Shown: positions 45,758-55,651, numbered from the stretch's first letter. The stretch is 64,000 nt of DNA from Acidovorax sp. CCYZU-2555 (GCF_018413525.1 NZ_JAHCDD010000006.1:1-64000); one strand, 5' to 3'. Notes: generated by a model from the sequence alone, not told the origin. A program made the numbers and translations.

Positions 45758-46765
45758 TCACGCATACCCCTGTGGGTTATTCATCTGCCAGCGCCAATGA
45801 TCACGGCACATTTCAGCAAGGCCGCGTTCAGCCGTCCAGCTGAGTTTTTCTTTCGCCTGCGCCGTGCTCGCATAGCAAGCGGCAATATCACCTGGGCGGC
45901 GCGGAGAAATCTTATGGAGAATGGGGCTACCGCTCGCTGCTTCAAAAGCCTTGAGCACGTCCATGACGCTGTAGCCCACGCCGGTGCCCAGGTTGACAGC
46001 AAAGCACTGCGGTTGATCCAAGCTTTCAAGCGCCTTGAGGTGGCCCTGCGCCAGATCGACCACATGAATGTAGTCGCGAACCCCGGTTCCATCCGCAGTG
46101 TCATAGTCATCGCCCAGCACGCTGAGGTATTCGCGTCGACCCACGGCGACCTGTGCCAGATAGGGCATCAGATTGTTGGGCGTACCTTGGGGATCTTCAC
46201 CTATCAGTCCGCTGGAATGCGCGCCCACGGGGTTGAAGTAGCGCAGGATGCCAATGCGCCACGCGGGCTCGGCGCGGTACAGGTCACGCAGAATGTCTTC
46301 CACCATCAACTTGGTACGGCCGTAGGGGTTGGTCGCCGAGAGAGGATGGCTTTCGGTCAGCGGCAGCTGTTGCGGCTCGCCATAGACCGTGGCCGATGAG
46401 CTGAAAACCAGCGTCTTCACGCCGGTGGCTTGCATGGCGCGCAGCAGAGAAAGCGTGCCTACCACGTTGTTCTCGTAGTAATCGAGCGGTTTCTCTACCG
46501 ATTCACCGACCGCCTTCAAACCTGCGAAATGGATGACGGCATCGCAGGAATATTTTCTGATGGTTTCTTCCAGCGCCGCTTGATCACGGACATCGCCCTT
46601 GACTGCAGGGAATGATTTCCCTGCGATCTGCGCGACCCTTTGCAAGGCGGCCGGATAACTATTGGAATAGTTATCAAAAACAACAATATCGTGCCCCGCA
46701 TTGAGCAATTCAACGCAAGTATGGGAACCGATATAACCGGCACCTCCGGTGATCAAAATATTCAT
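45758..46765 (-). CDS. galE: UDP-glucose 4-epimerase GalE
   Basis: GalE interconverts UDP-glucose and UDP-galactose for surface polysaccharides. The 335-residue SDR protein has the NAD motif GGAGYIGSHTCVELL, catalytic Ser/Thr in FSSSATVYGEP, YGRTK (YxxxK) and the substrate-binding RYFNPVGAHSSG. No other sugar gene is next to it; glycosyltransferases lie 16 kb away at the window end. Codon use is slightly less GC-biased than in its neighbours and the upstream region is AT-richer. Confidence 0.95.
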   Translation of the reverse strand: MNILITGGAGYIGSHTCVELLNAGHDIVVFDNYSNSYPAALQRVAQIAGKSFPAVKGDVRDQAALEETIRKYSCDAVIHFAGLKAVGESVEKPLDYYENNVVGTLSLLRAMQATGVKTLVFSSSATVYGEPQQLPLTESHPLSATNPYGRTKLMVEDILRDLYRAEPAWRIGILRYFNPVGAHSSGLIGEDPQGTPNNLMPYLAQVAVGRREYLSVLGDDYDTADGTGVRDYIHVVDLAQGHLKALESLDQPQCFAVNLGTGVGYSVMDVLKAFEAASGSPILHKISPRRPGDIAACYASTAQAKEKLSWTAERGLAEMCRDHWRWQMNNPQGYA

Positions 46766-47233
46766 GCGGCTTTCTACTCAAAAACTACCGGGGCTGCACG
46801 GAAAGACAATAGAAACTGCCGACGCAAGCCAGCAAATTCGAATTCTGCAAACCGGCTGACGCAGGAAAAGCGTGCAAAGACCGCCTTGAGGGCAAAATTT
46901 TCAGAAGCTGCGCGGCAACCAGCATGTCATCGATCGACATGCGTGCGAAACCGCGTAGAACCACATGATTTTAACATTTGCATCAACGCTTCTCAGCGCC
47001 ACAACTGCCCACGCCAAAATGGAAGTCGGGCAAGGGTGCGGCTGAAAAGGACTGATTTTTGCAATGTTGCAGCAGGACCGCGCTTTATCGAGCCCCTGCT
47101 GGCGCGGACGGTGACAACCGGGACAGCAGCTGCACGCGTGCCCCGCCCCCACGCCAGCGGCAGCAATCTGCGTTTCTGCGGAAGACGCCGCCCACGGGTT
47201 CGCGGGATAGACTGCCGCAGCAGTCCGCCAGCG
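46766..47233. other. Intergenic region between galE and the bactofilin gene
   Basis: The 468-base gap is relatively AT-rich in the half nearer galE. It contains an inverted repeat GCATGTC-ATCGATC-GACATGC (46922-46942), possibly a regulator site for galE. Near the bactofilin stop there is a hairpin GACTGC-CGCA-GCAGTC (around 47210) without a T run. An open frame spanning the GC-rich half has no coding character or family match. I found no RNA gene. Confidence 0.5.
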
Positions 47234-47812
47234 TCAGGCGACCACGCTACCCACGATATCGCGCGCCACGCTGGTGCTCGAAGCGCTGCTGCTGGGTGCC
47301 AAGGCCGGAGTCTTGACGGCCGAGCCCGAGCCGGCTTCGATCTGGCCGGTGAGTTCACCGCCCTCTTCGATCACCACTTTGCCGTAGCGGATCTTGCCGC
47401 TGACCTTGCCCGTGCCATAGATGACGAGCTTTTGGCGCACGATCAGCGTGCCGTCGAACACGCCGCGGATTTCGGCGACGTCGATCTCAGCCGTGCCATG
47501 GAAAGCGCCCTGCTCGGCGATTTCGATCACGCGCGAATCCATGGTGGCTTCCACCGTGCCTTCGACCACCAGCGTGTCGCAGTCGGTGATTTCGACGCCC
47601 TTGAGCTTGATGTTGGGGCCGACGATCAGCCGGCTGCCGCCTTGGCTTTGTGCCACCGCAGCGGCGGAGGCGGGTGCTGCGCTCGTGCTGGCTTGACCGA
47701 CCGCCTGGCTGGCGCCAAAGCTGCTGCCGGTCGATGCCACTCCAGTAGCGGGACTGCGGGGGGTGAAGCTGTCGTTCTCACGCTTGCCAAAAAACGGGTT
47801 CTGCACGGCCAT
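47234..47812 (-). CDS. Bactofilin family cytoskeletal protein
   Basis: This 192-residue protein has a central beta-helical bactofilin (DUF583) domain, about residues 72-165, beginning RLIVGPNIKLKGVEITDCDT and continuing with regular repeats such as GAFHGTAEIDVAEIRGVFDG. It is flanked by disordered Ser/Ala-rich tails. Bactofilins polymerise without nucleotide and place envelope enzymes. The start at 47812 has AAGGAGA five bases before the ATG; upstream in-frame Mets lack such a site. It appears monocistronic; no peptidase partner is adjacent. Confidence 0.9.
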   Translation of the reverse strand: MAVQNPFFGKRENDSFTPRSPATGVASTGSSFGASQAVGQASTSAAPASAAAVAQSQGGSRLIVGPNIKLKGVEITDCDTLVVEGTVEATMDSRVIEIAEQGAFHGTAEIDVAEIRGVFDGTLIVRQKLVIYGTGKVSGKIRYGKVVIEEGGELTGQIEAGSGSAVKTPALAPSSSASSTSVARDIVGSVVA

Positions 47813-47986
47813 GGTCTCTCCTTGGAAAGCGTCCATGCTAGAGCCCGATCTTGGCAATAATTCCCTTTATCTCGCAATAAAAGTAACCAATCCATTCGAT
47901 TGATGCATATGCTTGCAAGCGTTTCTTGATTACACAGCTATCGCGGCTTGACTGGCGTGTCTAGGCCGGGGAAATCCCAAGTGCCA

Positions 47987-48784
47987 TCAAACGCGACTGA
48001 AGTCGGGGTGGCGCTTTTCCATGAATGCCGACACCGCTTCACGCGCTGCGGGCTCGTGCAACATGCGGCCGAAGCTCTGGCCTTCTTCGGCCATGCGCGT
48101 GCGCACCAGGGCCGCCTGGCCGGCCTTCATCAGGCGCTTGGACTCGACCAGCGCCGTGAGCGGCTTGGCCGCGAGCTTGCGCGCCTGGCGCTGGGCCAGG
48201 GCATTGCATTCGCTGGGCGGCACCACGCGGTTGACCAGGCCGACTTCGAGCGCGGCTTCGGCCAGGAACGGTTCGCCCAGCAGCAAGGCCTCGGCCGCGC
48301 GGTGGTAGCCCATGAGCTGGGGCAGCAGCAGGCTGGAGCTGAACTCGGGGCACAGGCCCAGGTTCACGAACGGCAGCGAGAACGCCGCGTTGTCGCCTGC
48401 ATAGACCAGGTCGCAATGCAGCAGCATGGTGGTGCCTATGCCCACGGCCGGGCCGCAGACCGCGGCGATCACGGGCTTGGGGAAGTCGGCGAGGTTGTGC
48501 ATGAAGCGCATCACCGGGGTGTCGCCGGCCACGCTGTTGGTGGAGGCATTGAGGAAGTCGCCCAGGTCGTTGCCGGCGCTGAAGATCGCCAGGTCGCCCT
48601 GGAACACCAGCACGCGCACCGCGGCGTCGTCACGCGCTGCGGCCAGTGCGTCGGCCATCGCGCCATACATCGCCGAAGTGATCGAGTTCTTTTTCGCGGC
48701 GCGGTTGAACGTGAGCGTGCAGACACCGTCTTCGGTGTGCACAAGAATATCGGAGGGGGTGGTAACCGTCATGGTGTGGATCAT
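47987..48784 (-). CDS. Enoyl-CoA hydratase/isomerase family protein
   Basis: This 265-residue crotonase-fold protein has the oxyanion-hole segments FSAGNDLGDFL (about residue 70) and AVCGPAVGIGTTMLLHCDLV, followed by FSLPFVNLGLCPEFSSSLLL. The glycine and acidic residues fit hydratase or isomerase activity in beta-oxidation. The ATG at 48784 overlaps the thioesterase stop as ATGA; the next Met at 48772 is a possible alternative. It is the last gene of the fatty-acid operon. Confidence 0.9.
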   Translation of the reverse strand: MIHTMTVTTPSDILVHTEDGVCTLTFNRAAKKNSITSAMYGAMADALAAARDDAAVRVLVFQGDLAIFSAGNDLGDFLNASTNSVAGDTPVMRFMHNLADFPKPVIAAVCGPAVGIGTTMLLHCDLVYAGDNAAFSLPFVNLGLCPEFSSSLLLPQLMGYHRAAEALLLGEPFLAEAALEVGLVNRVVPPSECNALAQRQARKLAAKPLTALVESKRLMKAGQAALVRTRMAEEGQSFGRMLHEPAAREAVSAFMEKRHPDFSRV

Positions 48785-49605
48785 TCCTTGAAATAGACAA
48801 TCTGGTGGCTGGTCGCGAGCAGGTAGCCGGCCTCGTTCCACAGTTGGGCCGTTTGGTCGAAAAAGCCGTTGCGAAATTCCTGGCCGCGGGCCTGGCCCAG
48901 CACATAGCCTGTTCCCGTGGTCTGCAGCTGGGCCTGGCTGGCGTGGAAGTAGACCGTGATAGACACCGTGCCTGCGGGCACCTGGCGCGCGCGCCGCAAC
49001 CAGACGCGCGGGAAGAATACATCGGCCAGCGCGGCCAGCGCGCAAAAATCGAGCGGCCGCGGCGGATCGTCGCGCATCCACAGCTGCGACAGACTCGGAG
49101 CCTGCGCGCCATCCCAGTCCCTGGGCAGTCCGCCCTGCACCGGCCGCATCTCGTAGCGTGACAGCCATTCGACACCAAAGCCCGGCGCGATGCGCTGCAG
49201 TTCGCCGGGCGCGGCCACCTCGGGCATGGGTTCGTCGGAAATGCTCCAGGTTTCGCGCCGCACCGCCGTCACCACGGTGGCCGTGGTCGTGACCACGAGT
49301 TCGCCTTCGGCATCGGTCTGCAGCACCGACAGCGTCCAGTGCTGGGTCGAACGGTTGGTGCGCACCGGCGTGACCTGCAGCGTGAACGCACCGGCCGTGA
49401 GCGCGCCCGCGTAGTTCACCGTCAGCGACAGCGGCTCGCCCAGCCGCTGCGGGTGGTCCATCACGGCCTTCACCAGCGTCGCGGCGGTGATGCCGCCGAA
49501 CGGCCCCACCATGTTCCAGTAGTCAGGGCTGGTCTGCCCTTCGAGCTGCCCCGGGGACACCGGCTGCAGTTGCAATGCCAAATCGAGAGGATGGTTCATG
49601 GTCAT
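48781..49605 (-). CDS. Acyl-CoA thioesterase, double-hotdog type
   Basis: This protein of about 274 residues has two hotdog-like halves: TSPDYWNMVGPFGGITAATL with VNYAGALTAGAFTLQV, and a C-terminal half with VSITVYFHASQAQL and GYVLGQARGQEFRNGFFDQTAQLW. It belongs to the TesB-like/DUF4442-neighbour group of acyl-CoA thioesterases. Start codons at 49605 and 49599 are both possible; the frame to 49689 lies in the intergenic gap. It is coupled to the downstream hydratase by ATGA. Confidence 0.85.
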   Translation of the reverse strand: MTMNHPLDLALQLQPVSPGQLEGQTSPDYWNMVGPFGGITAATLVKAVMDHPQRLGEPLSLTVNYAGALTAGAFTLQVTPVRTNRSTQHWTLSVLQTDAEGELVVTTTATVVTAVRRETWSISDEPMPEVAAPGELQRIAPGFGVEWLSRYEMRPVQGGLPRDWDGAQAPSLSQLWMRDDPPRPLDFCALAALADVFFPRVWLRRARQVPAGTVSITVYFHASQAQLQTTGTGYVLGQARGQEFRNGFFDQTAQLWNEAGYLLATSHQIVYFKE

Positions 49606-49696
49606 GGGGCCAGTGTCGATGAACGCAGTGGTGGATGCGGTCGTTTTGGTGACTTGGCGCCTGGGCCCTTCGGCAGGCCCAGGGCGCACGGGCGGA

Positions 49697-50893
49697 TCAA
49701 ACTCTTTCGAAAATACCCGCCGCCCCCTGCCCCATGCCCACGCACATCGTCACCATGCCGTACTTGAGCTTGTTGCGGCGCAGCGCGTGCACCACCGTGG
49801 CCGCGCGGATTGCACCGGTCGCGCCCAGCGGGTGGCCCAGCGCGATCGCGCCGCCCATGGGATTGACCTTGGACGGGTCCAGGCCCAACGTGTTGATCAC
49901 CGCCAGCGACTGCGCGGCAAAGGCTTCGTTGAGCTCGAACCAGTCGATGTCCTGCTGGTTCAGGCCCGAGTAGCGCAGCGCCGCGGGAATCGCCTCGATA
50001 GGGCCTATGCCCATGATCGCCGGCGGCACGCCCTTGCTCGCAAAGCTCACGAAGCGCGCCAGCGGCGTCAGGCCGTAGCGTTTGATCGCCGACTCGCTGG
50101 CCAGGATCAGCGCGCCCGCGCCGTCGCTGGTCTGCGAGCTGTTGCCGGCCGTGACCGAGCCGCGCGCGGCAAACACCGTGCGCAGCTTGGCCAGGCCTTC
50201 GAGGCTGGTGTCGGGGCGTGCGCCTTCGTCGAGCGACACGGTGCGCGTGTTGAGCGCGATTTCGCCCGTCGCCAGGTTCAGCGCGCGGTCGGTGACTTCG
50301 ATGGGCGTGATCTCGTCGGCAAACGCGCCCGCGGCCTGGGCCGCGAGCGCCTTCTGGTGCGAGGCCAGCGCGAACGCGTCCTGGGCTTCGCGGCTGACCT
50401 TCCACTGCTGGGCGACCTTCTCGGCCGTCAGGCCCATGCCGTAGGCAATGCCCACGTCGCCGTCGCGATCGAAGATGCTGGGCGACAGGCTGGGCGCATT
50501 GCCCATCATCGGCACCATGCTCATGCTTTCGACGCCCGCGGCAATCATCACGTCGGCTTCGCCCACGCGGATGCGGTCGGCGGCCATCTGCACCGCCGAC
50601 AGGCCCGAAGCGCAGAAGCGGTTGACGGTGATGCCGCCCACGCTGGTCGGCAGGCCCGCGAGCACGGCCGCGATGCGCGCCACGTTCAGGCCCTGCTGGG
50701 CTTCGGGAATCGCGCAGCCGCAGATGATGTCTTCGATGCTCGCCGGGTCCAGCCCCGGCACCTGGGCCAGCGCGCTCTTGAGCGTGGTGGCCAGCAGGTC
50801 GTCGGGCCGGTAGTTGCGGAAAAAGCCCTTGTGCGAGCGGCCGATGGGCGTGCGCGTCGCGGCGACGATATAGGCGTCCTGGATCTGTTTCAT
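49697..50893 (-). CDS. Acetyl-CoA acyltransferase (thiolase, FadA-like)
   Basis: This 398-residue thiolase cleaves 3-ketoacyl-CoA. It has the nucleophilic Cys in VNRFCASGLSAVQM (about residue 90), NEAFAAQSLAV, the His in GGAIALGHPLGATGA, and the second Cys in VTMCVGMGQGAAGIFE. AAGGA lies eight bases before the ATG. Eleven bases separate it from the upstream FadB-like gene, its functional partner. Confidence 0.95.
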   Translation of the reverse strand: MKQIQDAYIVAATRTPIGRSHKGFFRNYRPDDLLATTLKSALAQVPGLDPASIEDIICGCAIPEAQQGLNVARIAAVLAGLPTSVGGITVNRFCASGLSAVQMAADRIRVGEADVMIAAGVESMSMVPMMGNAPSLSPSIFDRDGDVGIAYGMGLTAEKVAQQWKVSREAQDAFALASHQKALAAQAAGAFADEITPIEVTDRALNLATGEIALNTRTVSLDEGARPDTSLEGLAKLRTVFAARGSVTAGNSSQTSDGAGALILASESAIKRYGLTPLARFVSFASKGVPPAIMGIGPIEAIPAALRYSGLNQQDIDWFELNEAFAAQSLAVINTLGLDPSKVNPMGGAIALGHPLGATGAIRAATVVHALRRNKLKYGMVTMCVGMGQGAAGIFERV

Positions 50894-50904
50894 GTTCTGT
50901 TCCT

Positions 50905-53319
50905 TCAGTTCCGCAGCGGCTTGCCGGTCGACAGCATCCCGAGGATGCGCTCCTGGCTCTTGGGGTGGGCGATGAGGCCGCAGAACGCCTTGCGCTCCAG
51001 CTGCATCAGATATTCCTCGCTGACCAGCGTGCCCGCGTCGACATCGCCGCCGCAGACCACTTCTGCGATCAGCGTCGCGATGTACTGGTCGTGGTCGCTG
51101 ATGAAGCCGCCGTCGCGCATGTTGACCAGCGAGCCGCGAATCGTCGCGATGCCGCTGCGCCCGGCCACCGGGAACAGCCGCTTGTGCGGCGCGCGCCAGC
51201 CGCCCGCGGCCAGGGCCCGGGCTTCGTTGAGCGCGACGAACAGCACTTCGTCCTTGTGCGCGACGATCAGATCGCTGTCGAGCAGATAGCCCAGCTGGCG
51301 CGATTCGAGCGCGCTCGTTCCCACCTTGGCCATGGCCGCGGCGGTGAAGCCTTCGGTCAGGAACGGCAGCAGGTCCTTGCCCGTCGAGGTCGCCGCATTC
51401 TCGGCCGCACGCCGCGCGATATACGTCAGGCCGCCCGCGCCCGGCACCAGGCCCACGCCGACTTCGACCAGGCCGATATAGCTTTCCATGTGCGCCACGC
51501 GGCGCGCGCAGTGCACGGCCAGCTCGCAGCCGCCGCCCAGTGCCATGCCGTGGATGCCCGCGACCACGGGCACCTGGGCATAACGCAGGCGCAGCATCAG
51601 CTGCTGCAGTTCTTGTTCAATGCTTTCGACGGCGTCTGCGCCGCCGACCACAAAGGCCGGCATCGTCGCCTGCAGGTCGGCGCCCACGCTGAACGGCGCG
51701 TCGCCCGACCAGATGACCATGCCTGCGTACTCGGCCTCGGCCAGTTCCAGCGCTTCCATCAGCCCTTCCATCACGGCCGGGCTGATCGCATGCATCTTGT
51801 TCTTGATGCTGGCAATCAGCACGCGGCCTTCGCCTTCGACGGCATCGAGGGTCCAGACGCGCAGCGCATCGGTTTCGCTGAGCGTCGTGCCCGCGGTCTC
51901 GAAGCCCTCGCCGGCCTCGCCCAGCAGGCGCTCGGGAAACAGCTGGCGCGCATAGACCGGCAGCGCGCGGCGGGCGACAAAGGTCTTTTTCGCCGGGCTC
52001 CACGAGCCTTCGGCGGTGTGCACGCCGCCGGCTTCGGCCACCGGGCCTTCGAACACCCAGGCCGGCAGCGGCGCGCGGCTCAGCGCCTTGCCCGCGTCGA
52101 TGTCTTCCTGGACCATCTTCGCGACTTCGAGCCAGCCGGCTTCCTGCCACAGCTCGAACGGCCCCTGGCGCATGCCGAAGCCCCAGCGCATCGCCTGGTC
52201 CACATCGCGCGCGCTTTCGGCAATGCTTTCGAGGTGCACGGCGGCGTAATGGAAGCTGTTGCGCAGAATGGCCCAGAGAAACTGGCCGGGCGCGCCTTCG
52301 GCATTGCGCAGCAGTTGCAGGCGCTGGGCCGCAGGTTTTTTGAGCATGCGCGCATAGACCTCGTCGGCCTTCTGGCCACCGGGCACATAGTCCTCGCTTT
52401 CGAGCTCGAAGCGCAGGATGTCGCGGCCGACTTTCTTGTAAAAGCCCGCGCCCGACTTCTGGCCCAGCTGGCCCAGTTCCAGCAGTTTCTTGAGCACCGG
52501 CGGCGTCGCATAGCTGTCGTAGAACGGGTCGGTGTCGGCGCTGAGGTTGTCCTGCAGCGTCCTGACCACATGGGCCATGGTGTCCAGGCCCACGACGTCG
52601 GCCGTGCGGAACGTGCCGCTGGACGCGCGGCCCAGCTTCTTGCCCGTGAGGTCGTCGACCACGTCATAGGTCAGGCCGTAGTTCTCGACTTCCTTCATCG
52701 TCGCGAGCATGCCCGCAATGCCTATGCGGTTGGCGATGAAGTTGGGCGTGTCCTTGGCGCGCACCACGCCCTTGCCCAGCGTGCTGGTCACGAAAGCTTC
52801 GAGCTGGTCGACCACATGGGCGTCGGTGCCCGGCGTGGCGATCAGCTCCACCAGTTGCATGTAGCGCGGCGGGTTGAAGAAATGGATGCCGCAAAAGCGC
52901 GCGCGCATGGCCTCGGGCAGGGCTTCGCTCAACTGCGTGATCGATAGACCAGAGGTGTTGCTGGCGACGATCGCGTGCTTGGCGACGAACGGCGCGATCT
53001 TGTGATACAGGTCGGTCTTCCAGTCCATGCGCTCGGCGATGGCCTCGATGATCAGGTCGCAGCCCTTGAGCAGCTTCATGTGCTCTTCGTAGTTCGCGGG
53101 CTGAATCAGGTCGGCGTCGTCCGCCACCCCCAGCGGCGAAGGTTTGAGCTTCTTCAGGTTGGCGATGGCCTTTTCGGCGATGCCGTTCTTCGAGCCGTCC
53201 TTTGCAGGCAGGTCGAACAGAATGACCGGCACCTTGACGTTGACCAGATGGGCGGCGATCTGCGCGCCCATCACTCCGGCGCCGAGCACGGCGACTTTCT
53301 TCACAGGAAATCGTGACAT
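50905..53319 (-). CDS. 3-hydroxyacyl-CoA dehydrogenase / enoyl-CoA hydratase (FadB/FadN-like)
   Basis: This 804-residue bifunctional enzyme has the dehydrogenase domain first (VAVLGAGVMGAQIAAHLV; AIVASNTSGLSIT; GIHFFNPPRYMQLVEL) and a crotonase-type hydratase domain at the C-terminus (about residues 520-700, with MPAFVVGGADAVE and GIHGMALGGGCELAVHC). This order is that of FadN-type proteins, not E. coli FadB, where the hydratase is first. The start at 53319 (MSRFPVKK) is preferred to 53331 because GGAA lies six bases before it. Confidence 0.93.
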   Translation of the reverse strand: MSRFPVKKVAVLGAGVMGAQIAAHLVNVKVPVILFDLPAKDGSKNGIAEKAIANLKKLKPSPLGVADDADLIQPANYEEHMKLLKGCDLIIEAIAERMDWKTDLYHKIAPFVAKHAIVASNTSGLSITQLSEALPEAMRARFCGIHFFNPPRYMQLVELIATPGTDAHVVDQLEAFVTSTLGKGVVRAKDTPNFIANRIGIAGMLATMKEVENYGLTYDVVDDLTGKKLGRASSGTFRTADVVGLDTMAHVVRTLQDNLSADTDPFYDSYATPPVLKKLLELGQLGQKSGAGFYKKVGRDILRFELESEDYVPGGQKADEVYARMLKKPAAQRLQLLRNAEGAPGQFLWAILRNSFHYAAVHLESIAESARDVDQAMRWGFGMRQGPFELWQEAGWLEVAKMVQEDIDAGKALSRAPLPAWVFEGPVAEAGGVHTAEGSWSPAKKTFVARRALPVYARQLFPERLLGEAGEGFETAGTTLSETDALRVWTLDAVEGEGRVLIASIKNKMHAISPAVMEGLMEALELAEAEYAGMVIWSGDAPFSVGADLQATMPAFVVGGADAVESIEQELQQLMLRLRYAQVPVVAGIHGMALGGGCELAVHCARRVAHMESYIGLVEVGVGLVPGAGGLTYIARRAAENAATSTGKDLLPFLTEGFTAAAMAKVGTSALESRQLGYLLDSDLIVAHKDEVLFVALNEARALAAGGWRAPHKRLFPVAGRSGIATIRGSLVNMRDGGFISDHDQYIATLIAEVVCGGDVDAGTLVSEEYLMQLERKAFCGLIAHPKSQERILGMLSTGKPLRN

Positions 53320-53376
53320 CTTGGGTTCCATGTAATGCGCCCGCCCGCGGCGCAGGCGGGGCCTGAAGCTGAAGAC

Positions 53377-53811
53377 TTACTGCACGCGCACCCAGGTTTG
53401 CGTGCGGCCGAACGGCCCTATAGAGCCGCGCACATCGAGCTTGCTGCCGCTGTCGGTGGGCGTGAGGCGCAGCGTGTACGACTTGCCGGATTCGGGGTCG
53501 AGGATCTTGCCGTCTTCCCACACTTCCTTGCCTTCGGCCTTCTTCGCGCCGCGGATGATTTCCAGGCCGACCATGGGCTGGTCCTTGCGTTCGTCGGTGC
53601 AGGCCGTGCACAGTGCCGCGGGATCGGCGCCCTTGCGCAGCAGCTTCTCGACGCGCCCGCTGAGCACGCCGCCCTGCTCGGTGATGCGGATCTCCGACTT
53701 GGGCTCGCCGGTCTTGTCGTCGACACTTTTCCACAGGCCCACGGGCGTCATCTGCGCCCACGCGGGCGCGGTGATTGCCATGCAGACCATGGCGGCAAAA
53801 GCTTTGAACAT
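53377..53811 (-). CDS. DUF2147 family secreted protein
   Basis: This 144-residue protein has a signal peptide cut after PAWA (about residue 19). The start at 53811 has GGAGG five bases upstream. The mature part matches DUF2147: GLWKSVDDKTGEPKSEIRI, CTACTDERKDQPMVGLEII, and EDGKILDPESGKSYTLRL. The family has a lipocalin-like beta barrel and unknown function. Here it is embedded between the acyl-CoA dehydrogenase and FadB-like genes, suggesting a role linked to lipid or fatty-acid handling. Confidence 0.9.
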   Translation of the reverse strand: MFKAFAAMVCMAITAPAWAQMTPVGLWKSVDDKTGEPKSEIRITEQGGVLSGRVEKLLRKGADPAALCTACTDERKDQPMVGLEIIRGAKKAEGKEVWEDGKILDPESGKSYTLRLTPTDSGSKLDVRGSIGPFGRTQTWVRVQ

Positions 53812-53854
53812 AAGCACCTCCTGGAAGAAAAAGGCAAAGGTTCGTCGGCCCACC

Positions 53855-55651
53855 TCAGGCCAGCGCCGCGTCGGTGTCCATCAGCACGCGGCTGCCGGCG
53901 CGCGCGGTGCGCATCAGCGTCGCGGTCTCGGGGAACAGCTTGGCGAAGTAGAAACGCGCGGTCTGCAGCTTGGCCACATAAAACGGGTCGGAGTTGCCCT
54001 TGGCAATTTCGCGCAGCGCCACCTGGGCCATGCGCGCGAACAGGTAGCCGAACACCAGATGGCCGGCGACGCGCAGGTAATCGACCGAAGCCGCGCCGAC
54101 TTCGTCGGGGTTCTGCATGCCCTTGAAGCCGATCTCGGTGGTGAACTTGGTCATCTGCTCGCCCAGCACCGCGATCGGATTGATGAATTCGGCCATCTTC
54201 TCGTTGACGCCCTCTTCCTCGACCAGTCGGCCCACGAGCTTGCCGAATTTTTTCAGCGTCGCGCCCTGGTTGCCCAGCACCTTGCGGCCCAGCAGGTCCA
54301 GCGCCTGGATGCCGTTCGTGCCTTCATAGATCATGTTGATGCGCGCGTCGCGCACGAACTGCTCCATGCCCCATTCCTTGATGAAGCCGTGGCCGCCATA
54401 GACCTGCTGGCTCATCGTGGTCGCGGTCCAGCCGTTGTCGGTGATGAACGCCTTGACGATGGGCGTGAGCAGCGCGACCAGCTCGGCGCTGTCCTTGCGC
54501 ACTTTCTCGTCGGGGTGGTGCAGCTCCTTGTCGATCAGCACCGAGCAGAATGTGGACAGCGCGCGCCCGCCTTCGGCATAGGCCTTGGCCGTGAGCAGCA
54601 TGCGGCGCACATCGGGGTGGACGATGATGGGGTCGGCCGGCTTGTCCTTGGCCTTGGTGCCCGACAGGCTGCGCATCTGCAGCCTGTCCTTGGCATAGGC
54701 CAGCGCGTTCTGGAACGCCACTTCGGTCAGGCCCAGCGACTGGTTGCCCACGCCCAGGCGCGCGGCGTTCATCATCACGAACATCGCCGCCAGGCCCTTG
54801 TTGGGCTGGCCGACCATGGTGCCGACGGCGCCGTCGAGGTTCAGCTGGGCCGTGGCATTGCCATGGATGCCCATCTTGTGCTCCAGCCCGCCGCAGAAGA
54901 TCGGATTGCGCTCGCCCAGGCTGCCATCGGCATTGACCAGGAACTTGGGCACGACGAACAGGCTGATGCCCTTGGAGCCCACGGGCGCATCGGGTAGGCG
55001 CGCGAGCACCAGATGCACGATGTTGCTGGTGAAATCATGCTCGCCCGCGCTGATGAAGATCTTGTTGCCCGTGAGCTTGTAGCTGCCGTCGGGCAGGGGT
55101 TCGGCCTTGGTGCGCAGCAGGCCCAGGTCGGTGCCGCAATGCGCTTCGGTCAGGCACATGGAGCCGGTCCACTCGCCGCTGGTCAGCTTGGGCAGGTACA
55201 GCTGCTTTTGCGCGTCCGTGCCATGCGCGTGCAAGGCTTCATAGGCGCCATGCGACAGGCCCGGGTACATGGTCCAGGCCTGGTTGGCGCTGTTGAGCAT
55301 TTCGTACAGGCACTGGTTGACGACGAACGGCAGGCCCTGGCCGCCGTAATCGGGATCGCAGCTCAGCGACGCCCAGCCGCCTTCCACATATTGGGCATAG
55401 GCCTGCTTGAAGCCCTTGGGCGTGGTGACTTCATGGGTGTCACGGTTGAGCGTGCAGCCTTCCTCATCGCCGCTGATGTTCAGCGGAAAGATCACATCGC
55501 TGGCGAACTTGCCCGCCTCTTCGAGCACCGCATTGACGGTCTCGGCATCGACCTCGGCATGCCGTGGCATGGCCTTGAACTCCTGCGTGACCTCGAACAC
55601 TTCGTGCAACAGGAACTGCATGTCACGCAGAGGCGGTTGGTAGCTGGGCAT
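53855..55651 (-). CDS. Acyl-CoA dehydrogenase (long-chain type with C-terminal extension)
   Basis: This 598-residue flavoenzyme catalyses the first step of beta-oxidation. It carries MCLTEAHCGTDLGLLRTKA and FISAGEHDF (FAD/substrate contacts), the catalytic Glu in MIYEGTNGIQALDLLGRKV (about residue 442), and the C-terminal extension typical of the DmdC/FadE5-like class. The full set of conserved segments is present. It is first after the TetR gene in the fatty-acid operon; about 50 bases separate them. Confidence 0.94.
   Translation of the reverse strand: MPSYQPPLRDMQFLLHEVFEVTQEFKAMPRHAEVDAETVNAVLEEAGKFASDVIFPLNISGDEEGCTLNRDTHEVTTPKGFKQAYAQYVEGGWASLSCDPDYGGQGLPFVVNQCLYEMLNSANQAWTMYPGLSHGAYEALHAHGTDAQKQLYLPKLTSGEWTGSMCLTEAHCGTDLGLLRTKAEPLPDGSYKLTGNKIFISAGEHDFTSNIVHLVLARLPDAPVGSKGISLFVVPKFLVNADGSLGERNPIFCGGLEHKMGIHGNATAQLNLDGAVGTMVGQPNKGLAAMFVMMNAARLGVGNQSLGLTEVAFQNALAYAKDRLQMRSLSGTKAKDKPADPIIVHPDVRRMLLTAKAYAEGGRALSTFCSVLIDKELHHPDEKVRKDSAELVALLTPIVKAFITDNGWTATTMSQQVYGGHGFIKEWGMEQFVRDARINMIYEGTNGIQALDLLGRKVLGNQGATLKKFGKLVGRLVEEEGVNEKMAEFINPIAVLGEQMTKFTTEIGFKGMQNPDEVGAASVDYLRVAGHLVFGYLFARMAQVALREIAKGNSDPFYVAKLQTARFYFAKLFPETATLMRTARAGSRVLMDTDAALA

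Noticed and set aside
46993-47358. Minus-strand open frame in the galE-bactofilin gap
   Set aside because: It overlaps the bactofilin 3' end, has an Arg/Pro-rich composition, and lacks a ribosome-binding site or family match.
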